Below, in pieces: positions 1 to 7,396 of a stretch of DNA of 32,931 bases. The notes beneath the pieces are model-generated. The model did not search any database and was not told the origin of the DNA. It saw only the letters and a program-made list of their open reading frames with translations. The stretch covers positions 1 to 32,931 of the forward strand of contig DRQF01000134.1 in NCBI GenBank assembly GCA_011369445.1. Direction: 5' to 3'. How positions within the stretch are numbered: position 1 is the stretch's first letter; each line of letters begins with the position of its first letter. A program made the position numbers and the translations under genes. The DNA is from Planctomycetota bacterium (GTDB taxonomy: Bacteria > Planctomycetota > GCA-002687715 > DRQF01).

Positions 1-655
1 CTTTGCGATTGACATCACCGATGTCACGCTTCTCGATGCGGCGGATGACGTCTCGGCGCGCCGCGACTTCGGGAAGGCGGGCGTCGAGGGTCGCCATGAT
101 GGCCGACGCTTCGGAGGCAACGTTTTTGCCGTCGATCCGAAAGGCCGCTGGAGTCCCGTAGAACCGCCCCCATTCCAGCCGCTCAACGACGAGCGCCCAC
201 TCCGGTTTATCCTCTTTCTCGATTGCGAAGGCCGGAACCATGGTGAAGTGCTGCCGCGTGAGGTCGAAGTTTCCCGTCCGCACCATGCGCCGCGTGAGGG
301 TCTTTTCATGCGCCGTCCCCAGGATCTTGCGTGCAGCCGGCACGAGGGGCGCGGGCAGGGAGAAGAGTCCATCCTCATCGAGGACGAACTCTTCCTGTCG
401 AGTGACCTCTCCCATGACCTTGCGGCCGTCGACCAGGGTCATCCGGACGACATCCTTCGGCCAAAACGTCGCCATGCCATGGCCGACGATCAGGTAGAGG
501 AGCCCCAGAATCATGAGGAGCCCCAGCACGAGGGCGCCGCCCGTCAGCCAGATGAAGGGCTCCCCACGGGCACGGAACCCCCAGTGGCGAACCCTCGATC
601 TCCTACGAGAAACCTTCGAATCGCCCAGATGGGATGGATTCTCTTGGCTCATCAT
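1..655 (-). CDS. pstA: Phosphate ABC transporter permease PstA, N-terminal part (3' end outside window)
   Basis: The frame opens at an ATG whose first four bases overlap the pstC stop (ATGA, 655-652) and stays open to the window edge, giving about 218 residues. The visible part has a basic N-terminus, one membrane segment at about residues 35-60, and then a soluble region of about 150 residues that would lie outside the membrane. The permease core is not reached. Some PstA proteins, for example in Pseudomonas, carry such an extra N-terminal domain before the permease fold. The assignment rests mainly on position after pstS and pstC and on the membrane-anchor plus soluble-domain layout. PstA pairs with PstC to form the inner-membrane channel for phosphate. 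The ATP-binding subunit PstB and the regulator PhoU would be expected beyond the window. Confidence 0.75.
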   Translation of the reverse strand, partial: MMSQENPSHLGDSKVSRRRSRVRHWGFRARGEPFIWLTGGALVLGLLMILGLLYLIVGHGMATFWPKDVVRMTLVDGRKVMGEVTRQEEFVLDEDGLFSLPAPLVPAARKILGTAHEKTLTRRMVRTGNFDLTRQHFTMVPAFAIEKEDKPEWALVVERLEWGRFYGTPAAFRIDGKNVASEASAIMATLDARLPEVAARRDVIRRIEKRDIGDVNRK

Positions 656-3258
656 AGTCGCGTCGCCCTCCTGCGGAATCGCTGTCGGACCACTTCGGCA
701 ACCGTGTTGAGCACAAGAGTCATGACGAAGAGCACGAGAGCGGCCAGAAACAGCGTGCGGTAGTGGGTGCTGTCCTTCACGGCTTCCGGCAACTCCTCCG
801 CGATGTTGGCGGACAGGGTCCGAAAACCGTTGAAGACATTCCAATCCATGATGGGGGTGTTGCCCGCCGCCATGAGCACGATCATGGTCTCCCCCACGGC
901 TCGGCCAAGACCGATCATCACCGCCGAGAAGATCCCGCTCATCGCCGTGGGAATCACCACGCGCGAGGCCGTCTGCCACGGCGTGGCGCCGCACCCAAGC
1001 GAGGCGGCCCGAAGGTGCTGAGGCACCGACGAGAGCGCGTCATCGGCCAGGGTGTAAATGATGGGGATGATCGCAAAGCCCATCGCGAAGCCGACCACGA
1101 GAGCATTGCGCTGCACGTACGTACCGAGAACCGACCCTCGAGGATCGAACCCCGCCGCCGTCAGCAGAACGGCGACACCCCAGGCGAGCCCCACCGCCAG
1201 CCCCGAACCTGCGAGGAAGCGCACGACCTCGAGGGCAGCGGCTCGCCCGCGCGATCCGAGGCCCGTCCAGCGCTCCCAAGTCCGCCGGAAGGGCAGGGCG
1301 ACCACAGCCCACGCCGCGAGGACGCAGGCGGGAAGGACCATCAACAACCACCCCCCCGTCGCGTCTCCCCCCTGGCCGTCCAACCACAAACGTAGGTCGC
1401 CCGCGAAAAAGACTCTTTCCGCGAACGGGCCGACGACGCCCGCGGCCTGCACGCCCAGAGCCACGGCGAAGACGAGGAAGACGCCTCGCAAGACACCGAG
1501 CCGGGAACTCCACCGTGGGGAGAGCCCTTGCCAGAGTTGAGATCCGAGGAGGAAGAAGAAGGGGATCAGGTAGACGGCAACGAGAGCCTGCGGGACGTGC
1601 TTCTCGAGGAAAGGGGAGATCACCAACCCGGCGATGAATCCCAGCACCACGCTGGGAAGACTCGCCATGAGTTCGAGGGTGGGCTTGATCCTTCGCTTCC
1701 ACTTCGGATGCATGAACTCGGAGGTGAACACGGCGGCGAGGAGCGCCAGGGGCACGCCGAACAGCAGCGAGTAGATCGTGGCCTTGACGGTTCCGAAGAT
1801 CAGGGGAACGAGACTGAGCTTGGGCTCGAATTCGTCGGTGCCGCTGGAGGACTGCCAGACGTACTCCGGCTTGACGTGTTCCTCGTACCAGACCTTGCCG
1901 AAGTACGCCTTGAAGCTCGCCTCCGGATAGCCCACGTCGAGGGCCCAGGAGGCGGCCTTCCGGGGATACAGAGCCAGCAAGCCGTCCTCCTTGGGGGCAA
2001 GGGCGACGGCCAGGGCGGGTCCGGCATCGCCGGGAGGAGGGATGTCCGCGATCACCCCCTCCCCCGTCACGTGGACGATCCGAATCCCGCCGTCATCGAA
2101 GCCCAGGGCCACGACCCGACTCCGTCCGGACGAGGCGATGGCCGTGAGCGCGGCGTCGCGCCCGGCGATGAGATGCCCGCGGCGCATCACGATGCCGTCC
2201 GGGTTGGGAGCGTCGGGGGGCTTCGTTCGAAACCAAACGCCCAACCTCCCCAGGTCGTCGCCCACGAGCAAGGAGGATCGTCCGAGTAGCGGGGCCAAGG
2301 CGGTGACCCGCCGCCCCTTCTCACCGGGAAAGAGACTCAGGGACTCGGCGAGGACAGGCTTCTCCACGTCTCTCGCATCGACGCGGAGCAACCGGCCCGA
2401 ATTCCAGATCAGATAGACCGTATCCCCGAGACTCGAAAGCGCCAGATGGTCGGGGAGAGACCAATTCCCCGTCTTCTCTTGCTCGACCGACGCCACGTCG
2501 AGAGCCCCACCGACGACGACCGTGGTCTCCTCGTCCTCGAGCATGTCGTACTCGACTTGAAAACGCCGGACGAAAAGACGTCCCTGGTCGTCCATGGCCG
2601 CCGCCAGCCGCCCGGAGGACGTCGTGGTTTGGTCGAAGAGGCGAATCGGGCCGCCGACCCCAAGATCGACGGGATCGTCGGTGACGACCTGCAGCGCCTG
2701 CTGGCGGTACTGCCCGATGGAGGTCCTTTGCAGAACCCCCTGGCCGTGGGGGCGTGACTTCCCCTCCGGAAGAGTACGCAGATCCTCGGGAAGGTCCTTC
2801 GCATCGAGATAGGAGGTCGTGAACTCGAGACGCCCAAGAACGACGCGGCCGTCGGCAAACCCCAACCCGAACTCGTTGGAGCCGGGAGAGAAGGAGACCG
2901 CGCTGGCAGGCCCCAGAGACGACAGCGGCGTCTCGACGATCGTCGTCCCGTCGTCGAGCAGAAACGAGCGGAGGTGACCCTGTCGATCGATGGAGAAACC
3001 GATCGTTCGATACTCGTCCTCCCCGACCCGCACCACGTCTCCCGAGGTCGCTGCCACCTGGACCTCGGTCCTGCCAGAAACTTCGCCGCCGGCAAAAAGG
3101 GGCAGCACGACCCACACCAAGACGACGCAGACCATGAGAACCGACACGATCGTCCCGATTCCCCCCAGAGTGATCACCCAATGAGACACCCTGTCCGCGA
3201 CGCGAACACCGCGACGGGACGACTTGACTCTTCGAGGTTGGACTCTGGTTTCGCTCAT
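652..3258 (-). CDS. pstC: Phosphate ABC transporter permease PstC, large form with periplasmic domain
   Basis: 868 residues, far longer than the roughly 320 of E. coli PstC. A basic N-terminus precedes a membrane segment at about 27-56. A soluble, beta-rich region follows to about 480, with repeats of hydrophobic strands ending in Asp/Gly turns that suggest a beta-propeller. The permease core fills the rest, beginning near VPLIFGTVKATIYS. The cytoplasmic coupling loop is visible near 740-800 (AASLGCGATPWQTASRVVIP, then GRAVGETM), which is typical of PstC. The gene lies 75 bases after pstS and overlaps pstA by four bases. The ATG at 3258 lacks a strong Shine-Dalgarno sequence, but no better start is near. 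PstC and PstA form the channel that receives phosphate from PstS. The role of the added domain is unknown to me. Confidence 0.93.
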   Translation of the reverse strand: MSETRVQPRRVKSSRRGVRVADRVSHWVITLGGIGTIVSVLMVCVVLVWVVLPLFAGGEVSGRTEVQVAATSGDVVRVGEDEYRTIGFSIDRQGHLRSFLLDDGTTIVETPLSSLGPASAVSFSPGSNEFGLGFADGRVVLGRLEFTTSYLDAKDLPEDLRTLPEGKSRPHGQGVLQRTSIGQYRQQALQVVTDDPVDLGVGGPIRLFDQTTTSSGRLAAAMDDQGRLFVRRFQVEYDMLEDEETTVVVGGALDVASVEQEKTGNWSLPDHLALSSLGDTVYLIWNSGRLLRVDARDVEKPVLAESLSLFPGEKGRRVTALAPLLGRSSLLVGDDLGRLGVWFRTKPPDAPNPDGIVMRRGHLIAGRDAALTAIASSGRSRVVALGFDDGGIRIVHVTGEGVIADIPPPGDAGPALAVALAPKEDGLLALYPRKAASWALDVGYPEASFKAYFGKVWYEEHVKPEYVWQSSSGTDEFEPKLSLVPLIFGTVKATIYSLLFGVPLALLAAVFTSEFMHPKWKRRIKPTLELMASLPSVVLGFIAGLVISPFLEKHVPQALVAVYLIPFFFLLGSQLWQGLSPRWSSRLGVLRGVFLVFAVALGVQAAGVVGPFAERVFFAGDLRLWLDGQGGDATGGWLLMVLPACVLAAWAVVALPFRRTWERWTGLGSRGRAAALEVVRFLAGSGLAVGLAWGVAVLLTAAGFDPRGSVLGTYVQRNALVVGFAMGFAIIPIIYTLADDALSSVPQHLRAASLGCGATPWQTASRVVIPTAMSGIFSAVMIGLGRAVGETMIVLMAAGNTPIMDWNVFNGFRTLSANIAEELPEAVKDSTHYRTLFLAALVLFVMTLVLNTVAEVVRQRFRRRATRL

Positions 3259-3282
3259 GGAATCGTTTCAAGGAAGCGGGGC

Positions 3283-3300
3283 GGCGGGCCGGAACCCGCC
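3283..3300 (-). promoter_or_regulatory. Intercistronic hairpin between pstS and pstC
   Basis: In the mRNA sense this reads GGCGGG, a six-base loop, then CCCGCC, a perfect six-pair GC stem in the 75-base gap after pstS. No T-run follows, so it is a poor intrinsic terminator. Binding-protein genes of ABC operons often have such a hairpin, which protects the upstream message or reduces read-through so that more binding protein than permease is made. That role is inferred here. Confidence 0.4.
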
Positions 3301-3333
3301 ACCCACGGTGTTGTCAAGGGACCCGGGAGATGC

Positions 3334-4311
3334 TCAGCGGAGGCTGGACGTCTCTCCCGCCTCGAGAGCGAGTCCCACCGAGGCCAGAGCCTTCGCGGCG
3401 ATTTTCCGGCTGACGGGAATGTAGCCGTCCTTCGTGACGGCCTCCTGTCCCTGACGGCTGAAGACGTAGCGAATGAACTCCCGACGCAGCGGGTCGAGGT
3501 CTTCCTTGGGATTCTTGTTCACGTAGAGGTAGAGGAAGCGGGCCAGGGGGTACCTCGAAACGTTCTCCGTCGTCGGAGGAATCATGGGCGACTTGCGATC
3601 CCGGGCGAGGGGGATCGCCCTGACGTCCGCCGTCTTGTAGCCGATGCCGCTGTAGCCGATGCCGAACTTGTCGGTGGCCACCCCCTGCACGACGGCCGAG
3701 CTGCCGGGCTGCGCCTTCACTTCGTCCTTGTAGTCGCCCTTGCCCAGGGCGATCTTCTTGAAGTAACCGTAGGTGCCGGAAGCGTTGTTCCGACCGTAGA
3801 GACTGATCGGCTGTGCGGCCCATCGCCCGGGGAGCGCGAGATCGCCCCACGTGCGAACGGGCCCATGACCGCGCTTGCGCGTTTTCGAAAAGACCGCATC
3901 CACTTCCGCCAGAGTCATTCCTTGAATCGGATTGTCCTTGTTGACGTAAACGGCGAGCATGTCGATCGACGTGGGGAGCGGTGTGGGCTTGTAGCCGAAT
4001 CGCTTCTCGAAGACGTCCATCTCCTTCTTCTTCATTTTTCGGCTCATGGGGCCGAAGTTGGAGACGCCTTGGATGAGAGCAGGCGGCGCCGTTCCGGAGC
4101 CCTTCCCCTCGATCTCGATGCTCACATTGGGATAGAAGCGGCGGAAGCCTTCACCCCAGAGCGTCATGAGGTTGTTCATGGTGTCCGAGCCGACGCTCTT
4201 GATCGTGCCGGAGATGCCTTCCGTGGCCTTGTACTCGGGGAGGGCCTGCTGCGCCGAGACCAGCCCCGTGAGGGCGCCGACGATCAGAAGGGTTCTCAGA
4301 TTCATGTTCAC
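3334..4311 (-). CDS. pstS: Periplasmic phosphate-binding protein PstS
   Basis: 325 residues. A signal peptide covers residues 1-20 and ends in VSA before QQALPEY. The mature protein has the PstS ligand features: GSDTM near 41-45, a GSGTA segment near 72, and NNASGTYGYFKK in the middle, matching the loops that wrap phosphate. The ending RREFIRYVFSRQGQEAV is the usual PstS C-terminal helix. The ATG at 4311 follows a good ribosome site (AGGAG, eight bases upstream). The gap to the upstream uridine phosphorylase is 85 bases, so pstS may have its own promoter or may be read through from the nucleoside genes. I looked for a Pho box in that gap and could not support one. PstS delivers phosphate to PstC/PstA encoded directly downstream. 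Confidence 0.95.
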   Translation of the reverse strand: MNMNLRTLLIVGALTGLVSAQQALPEYKATEGISGTIKSVGSDTMNNLMTLWGEGFRRFYPNVSIEIEGKGSGTAPPALIQGVSNFGPMSRKMKKKEMDVFEKRFGYKPTPLPTSIDMLAVYVNKDNPIQGMTLAEVDAVFSKTRKRGHGPVRTWGDLALPGRWAAQPISLYGRNNASGTYGYFKKIALGKGDYKDEVKAQPGSSAVVQGVATDKFGIGYSGIGYKTADVRAIPLARDRKSPMIPPTTENVSRYPLARFLYLYVNKNPKEDLDPLRREFIRYVFSRQGQEAVTKDGYIPVSRKIAAKALASVGLALEAGETSSLR

Positions 4312-4396
4312 GACTCCTGTTGGAACATCCCCAGGTTAGGGGGGTGGCATGGGGCAGGAGTGTTCCTCGTGTGAGAAATGCGTGAACGCGAACCTC

Positions 4397-5188
4397 TCAG
4401 CGCGCGGCGAGGCGATGGAAGGCGGCCAGAGCGCATTCCACCGCGGCATCCTCGGCCGGAATCTTCCTTTCAGGCGCGATGAACTGATTCTTCGGCCGAT
4501 GCGCGAAGACCGTGCAGACGGCGCCCGCGCGAAAACCACGCATGGCGCAGAGGGTGAAGAGGGTGGACGTCTCCATCTCCAGGTTCTTGACGCCGATACG
4601 GGCCAGGTCCGAGGCAATGTCCGGGTGCCGAGGCGGGAAGCCCAGCCCCTTGCGTCCCTGGCCGCCGTAGAACCCGGACGCGGTCGCGGTGATCCCCACG
4701 TGGTGTCGCTGCCCCTGCTCTTCCGCGGACGCTTGCAGGGCGGTCACCACCTCGTAGTGGGCGACGGCGGGAAAGCCCTCCGGCACGAACCAAGTGCTGG
4801 TGTTCTCCATGCGGACGGACCCGGTCGACACCACGAGATCCTCCAGCTCCATGTCATCCTGCAAGCCCCCGCAGGTGCCCACCCGGATGAATGTGGGATC
4901 GTCCACGATCTGACAGAGTTCGATCGTGGCGATCTCCGTGTTGTCGCAGCCGATGCCCGTGGCGATGATCGTCAAGGGGAGCCCCTTGTGGCTTCCGGTG
5001 AAGCTGACGAACTCTCGGTGCCGCCGTTCCACGTCGATGAAATCGAGCCGTTTCGAGGCGCGTTCCGCGCGAGCGGGATCACCGCATGTCAGAATCCAAG
5101 GCGCCACTTCGCCGGGCCCCAATCCGATGTGGTATTGATGGCCCTCCTGGTCGTGGACTTTCTCCGCCGATTCGTAGCCGTCGCTCAT
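4397..5188 (-). CDS. udp: Uridine phosphorylase-like nucleoside phosphorylase
   Basis: 263 residues, the usual length of the PNP/UDP phosphorylase family (NP-I). Phosphate-site motifs are present: GDPAR at 36-40 and IRVGTCGG at 101-108. The family signature TGIGCDNTEIATIEL lies at 78-91. NLEMETS at 202-208 matches the ribose-binding segment. FYGGQGR at 173-179 keeps the Gln-x-Arg pair (Q177, R179) that contacts uracil in E. coli uridine phosphorylase, so uridine or deoxyuridine is the likely substrate. The enzyme splits the nucleoside with inorganic phosphate into uracil and (deoxy)ribose-1-phosphate. The ATG at 5188 is preceded by a strong GGAGGAGG site. It follows deoC by 31 bases, placing phosphorolysis beside deoxyribose-phosphate cleavage. 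The phosphopentomutase needed between the two steps is not in the window. Confidence 0.9.
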   Translation of the reverse strand: MSDGYESAEKVHDQEGHQYHIGLGPGEVAPWILTCGDPARAERASKRLDFIDVERRHREFVSFTGSHKGLPLTIIATGIGCDNTEIATIELCQIVDDPTFIRVGTCGGLQDDMELEDLVVSTGSVRMENTSTWFVPEGFPAVAHYEVVTALQASAEEQGQRHHVGITATASGFYGGQGRKGLGFPPRHPDIASDLARIGVKNLEMETSTLFTLCAMRGFRAGAVCTVFAHRPKNQFIAPERKIPAEDAAVECALAAFHRLAAR

Positions 5189-5219
5189 GTTCGCATCCTC
5201 CTCCCGATCGTTTGGGTCG

Positions 5220-6071
5220 TCAGTCTCCCCCGCCCACGATCTTTACACCCGCACTCGCCCCGATACGGGTGGCGCCGGCCCGGACCATCGCATCCAGGTC
5301 CTTGCGGGAACGAATCCCGCCCGAAGCCTTGACGCCCAGGGACGCGCCCACTTCCTCTCGCATCAGCGCCACATCCGCGGCCGTCGCTCCGCCCCCGGCA
5401 AACCCGGTGGACGTCTTGACGAAGTCGGCGCCGGCTCGCTTGGCGATCCGGCAGGCGCGGCGCTTCTCGTCGTCGGTGAGAAGGCACGTCTCGATGATGA
5501 CTTTCACGAGATTTCCCGGACGTCGGGCCCCGACGACGGCGCGAATGTCGTCGAAAACAGCTTGGTCCTCACCGCCTTTCAGGCGCCCCACGTTGATCAC
5601 CATGTCCAATTCCACGGCCCCATCGTCCTGGGCGCGCTTGGCCTCCGCAGCCTTGATCTCGGTCGTGTTGGCGCCCAGCGGGAAACCGATGACGGTGCAG
5701 ACGGCCACGTCCGTCCCCGCAAGCCGGTCCGCGCAAAACCGGACCCAACAGGGGTTCACACACACGGACATGAAGTGGAATCGAGCTGCTTCGTCGATGA
5801 GTTTCTCGACCTCTCTTCGGGTGGCGTCCGGCTTCAGAAGCGTATGATCGATCAGCGAGGCGACGTCTTCGCGGACCTTGCCCATTCCGGGGGCCCCGGC
5901 GATGCGTTCGGCGCCGGCGTCGATGAATGCCGGCATCTTGAAGGCGCAACGGCCGGCGCATGTTCCCGTGCAATCACCGCAGACCTCATCGATCTTCGCT
6001 CGAGGCGCACGGTTGATTTCCTTCCACACGGACTCCGTGATGTCCTCGATGAGCTTCTTCCTGTCGATCAC
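5220..6071 (-). CDS. deoC: Deoxyribose-phosphate aldolase with Cys-rich N-terminal extension
   Basis: The enzyme cleaves 2-deoxyribose-5-phosphate to acetaldehyde and glyceraldehyde-3-phosphate. I place the start at GTG 6071, which overlaps the upstream stop by four bases (GTGA) and follows AAGGAAAGG. This gives 283 residues. The aldolase domain starts near residue 70 ([12 protein letters not shown]). The Schiff-base lysine is K219 (VKTSTGF), the second catalytic lysine K248 (VKASGG), and the acidic residue D156 (VELDMV). The first 70 residues are extra: an amphipathic helix at about 2-20 ([18 protein letters not shown]), then four cysteines C31, C34, C38 and C42 with spacing C-x2-C-x3-C-x3-C. 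An N-terminal helix on a linker is the usual form of a BMC encapsulation peptide. The Cys cluster might bind metal. Both roles are inferred. Confidence 0.92.
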   Translation of the reverse strand: MIDRKKLIEDITESVWKEINRAPRAKIDEVCGDCTGTCAGRCAFKMPAFIDAGAERIAGAPGMGKVREDVASLIDHTLLKPDATRREVEKLIDEAARFHFMSVCVNPCWVRFCADRLAGTDVAVCTVIGFPLGANTTEIKAAEAKRAQDDGAVELDMVINVGRLKGGEDQAVFDDIRAVVGARRPGNLVKVIIETCLLTDDEKRRACRIAKRAGADFVKTSTGFAGGGATAADVALMREEVGASLGVKASGGIRSRKDLDAMVRAGATRIGASAGVKIVGGGD

Positions 6072-6352
6072 GGGAATACCTTTCCTTCGTGTGCCCAATG
6101 GTCCACCACAGCCACGACGACGCACTGAACGGGAGAGTTCTCGTCATCGAGGATCAGGCGGGCCGAGCCGCCCTCCTTCATGAGGAGGACATGATCCCCG
6201 ACCCCCGCGTCCGCTCGATCCACCGCCAGAAGCGGCGCCCCTTCGGCCTCGCCATCCAGGCTCAAGGGCTGAGCGAGCAGAATGCGCTCCCCCTCGAGAC
6301 TCGCGTCCTTCACCGTGGCGTGAACCGAACCTGCAATCCGGCAGATCCTCAT
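6068..6352 (-). CDS. BMC shell vertex protein (EutN/CcmL pentamer family), copy 1
   Basis: 94 residues, the normal size for the EutN/CcmL/BMC-P family, whose pentamers cap the vertices of microcompartment shells. The family pattern is clear: [21 protein letters not shown] at the start, then [36 protein letters not shown] and a final hydrophobic strand. The ATG at 6352 overlaps the stop of the upstream BMC-P gene (ATGA), and the gene's own stop overlaps the deoC GTG start. An in-frame start further upstream would overlap the neighbour by about 90 bases and adds an Arg-rich stretch unlike the family, so I rejected it. This copy keeps the GGSAR-like end of the central loop. It is clearly diverged from the other two copies. 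Confidence 0.9.
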   Translation of the reverse strand: MRICRIAGSVHATVKDASLEGERILLAQPLSLDGEAEGAPLLAVDRADAGVGDHVLLMKEGGSARLILDDENSPVQCVVVAVVDHWAHEGKVFP

Positions 6353-6642
6353 GACGGGACGCCCTCGACGTCGATGCGGTCCACGATCCCGATGATGCCG
6401 GCGTCGATCAACGCCATGGGGACATCGGGATGGAGTCGTTTCCAAGGGATCACGGCTTCGTAAGCCGTCGTATAGAAGACGATTTCTCCCGGTCCAGCTC
6501 CGACCATGTCCACGGCGACGAGGGGATGGCCCGTAAACTCGCGTGAGCCGTCGATGGGATGAATGAGCAACATCTTGGCAGCCGTGACCATGGGGTCCTT
6601 GACCGTGGCGTGGGCATCGCCGATCACACGGGCCAGATGCAC
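6349..6642 (-). CDS. BMC shell vertex protein (EutN/CcmL pentamer family), copy 2
   Basis: 97 residues. The N-terminus (HLARVIGDAHATVKDPMVTAAK) and the core segment LVAVDMVGAGPGEIVFY are typical of EutN/CcmL pentamers. After the core, the usual GSSAR loop is replaced by TTAYEAVIPWKRLHP, so this is the most divergent of the three copies in the region facing the pore or cytosol. The start is GTG at 6642, one base after the rpiB-like stop, with GGAG seven bases upstream. It ends in a four-base overlap with the next BMC-P gene. Two pentamer genes in direct succession suggest distinct vertex types or mixed vertices, which is an inference. Confidence 0.9.
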   Translation of the reverse strand: MHLARVIGDAHATVKDPMVTAAKMLLIHPIDGSREFTGHPLVAVDMVGAGPGEIVFYTTAYEAVIPWKRLHPDVPMALIDAGIIGIVDRIDVEGVPS

Positions 6643-6643
6643 G

Positions 6644-7396
6644 TCAGCGCTCCAGGCTCGAGATCTTGTCGACCCGACGCTTGTGGCGTCCGCCCCCGAA
6701 ATCGGTCTTCAGGAAAACCGCCGTCACGGCCCGCGCCATGTCCTCTCCGATGACTCGCGCTCCCAAAGTGAGGACGTTGGCATCGTTGTGCTCACGGGCG
6801 TTGCGCGCTTCCACGACGTTGCTGCAATGGGCGGCTCGAACACCTTTGATCTTGTTCGCCGCCATGGCCGAGCCGATGCCCGCCCCGTCGATGATGATTC
6901 CGCGACAGCACTCGCCGTCCGCCACCGACCTCGCCACCTTCGCGGCGAAATCCGGGTAGTCCACCGACTCCGAACTGAAGCACCCCATGTCCTCGCAGGG
7001 GATTTTCGCCTCCGTCTCGAGAAAGGCTTTCAGAGCCTCCTTGAGAACATACCCTCCGTGATCCGACCCCAACGCCACCTTGGCCCGCTTGGGAGCCGAA
7101 GAGGGGATTTCCCGTTCGGGGGCGCCGACTCCCCTGGGGCGCTCGCCCTCATCGACGGGAATACGGTACCGCGCGATGGCATCCTTGGCGGAAGGCGTCA
7201 CGATGGCGCGAGGAGGAATGTGAAGGCTGCGGCCTTCCTGGCGGGCTCGCATGACGTCCCCTTCGGTAATCAGCGGGCGAGGACCCTCGGCGGCTTCCTT
7301 CCAGCTGGGCGCCGATTCAGCGTCCGCCAATCCGTCGAGCTTCTCGCCGACGACGCGGGCCACGATTCTCTTCAAAGCTTCTCGGTTCAGACTCAT
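6644..7396 (-). CDS. RpiB/LacAB-family sugar-phosphate isomerase with N-terminal BMC-type extension
   Basis: 250 residues against about 150 for plain RpiB. The isomerase domain runs from about 105 to 250: SDHGG at 111-115, IIIDGAGIGSAMAANKIKGV at 167-186 and REHNDANVLTLGARVIG at 201-217. RpiB interconverts ribose-5-phosphate and ribulose-5-phosphate. The E. coli catalytic Cys (in CGTG) is Asp here (D170, DGAG) and the following Thr is Ala, while the conserved His of REHNDAN is kept (H203). The true substrate may therefore differ. Residues 1-104 hold an amphipathic helix (LNREALKRIVARVVGEKL), a linker, and ITEGDVMRA...LHIPPRAIVTPSAKD, which recalls the N-terminal segment of EutT. Such helices often target enzymes to BMC lumens. 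The gene overlaps its upstream BMC-P neighbour by ATGA. Confidence 0.88.
   Translation of the reverse strand: MSLNREALKRIVARVVGEKLDGLADAESAPSWKEAAEGPRPLITEGDVMRARQEGRSLHIPPRAIVTPSAKDAIARYRIPVDEGERPRGVGAPEREIPSSAPKRAKVALGSDHGGYVLKEALKAFLETEAKIPCEDMGCFSSESVDYPDFAAKVARSVADGECCRGIIIDGAGIGSAMAANKIKGVRAAHCSNVVEARNAREHNDANVLTLGARVIGEDMARAVTAVFLKTDFGGGRHKRRVDKISSLER

Noticed and set aside
2974-4374. Long open frame on the plus strand, antisense to pstS and pstC.
   Set aside because: It lies opposite two clear genes, has the Arg/His-rich composition typical of antisense frames in GC-rich DNA, and has no domain.
4312-4396. Possible Pho box before pstS (TTCAC-like repeats).
   Set aside because: The repeat match is poor and the spacing cannot be confirmed by eye.
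5220-6125. An earlier ATG start for deoC at 6125.
   Set aside because: It would overlap the BMC pentamer gene by 58 bases, adds an Arg/Gly-rich stretch, and GTG 6071 has a good ribosome site and a GTGA overlap.
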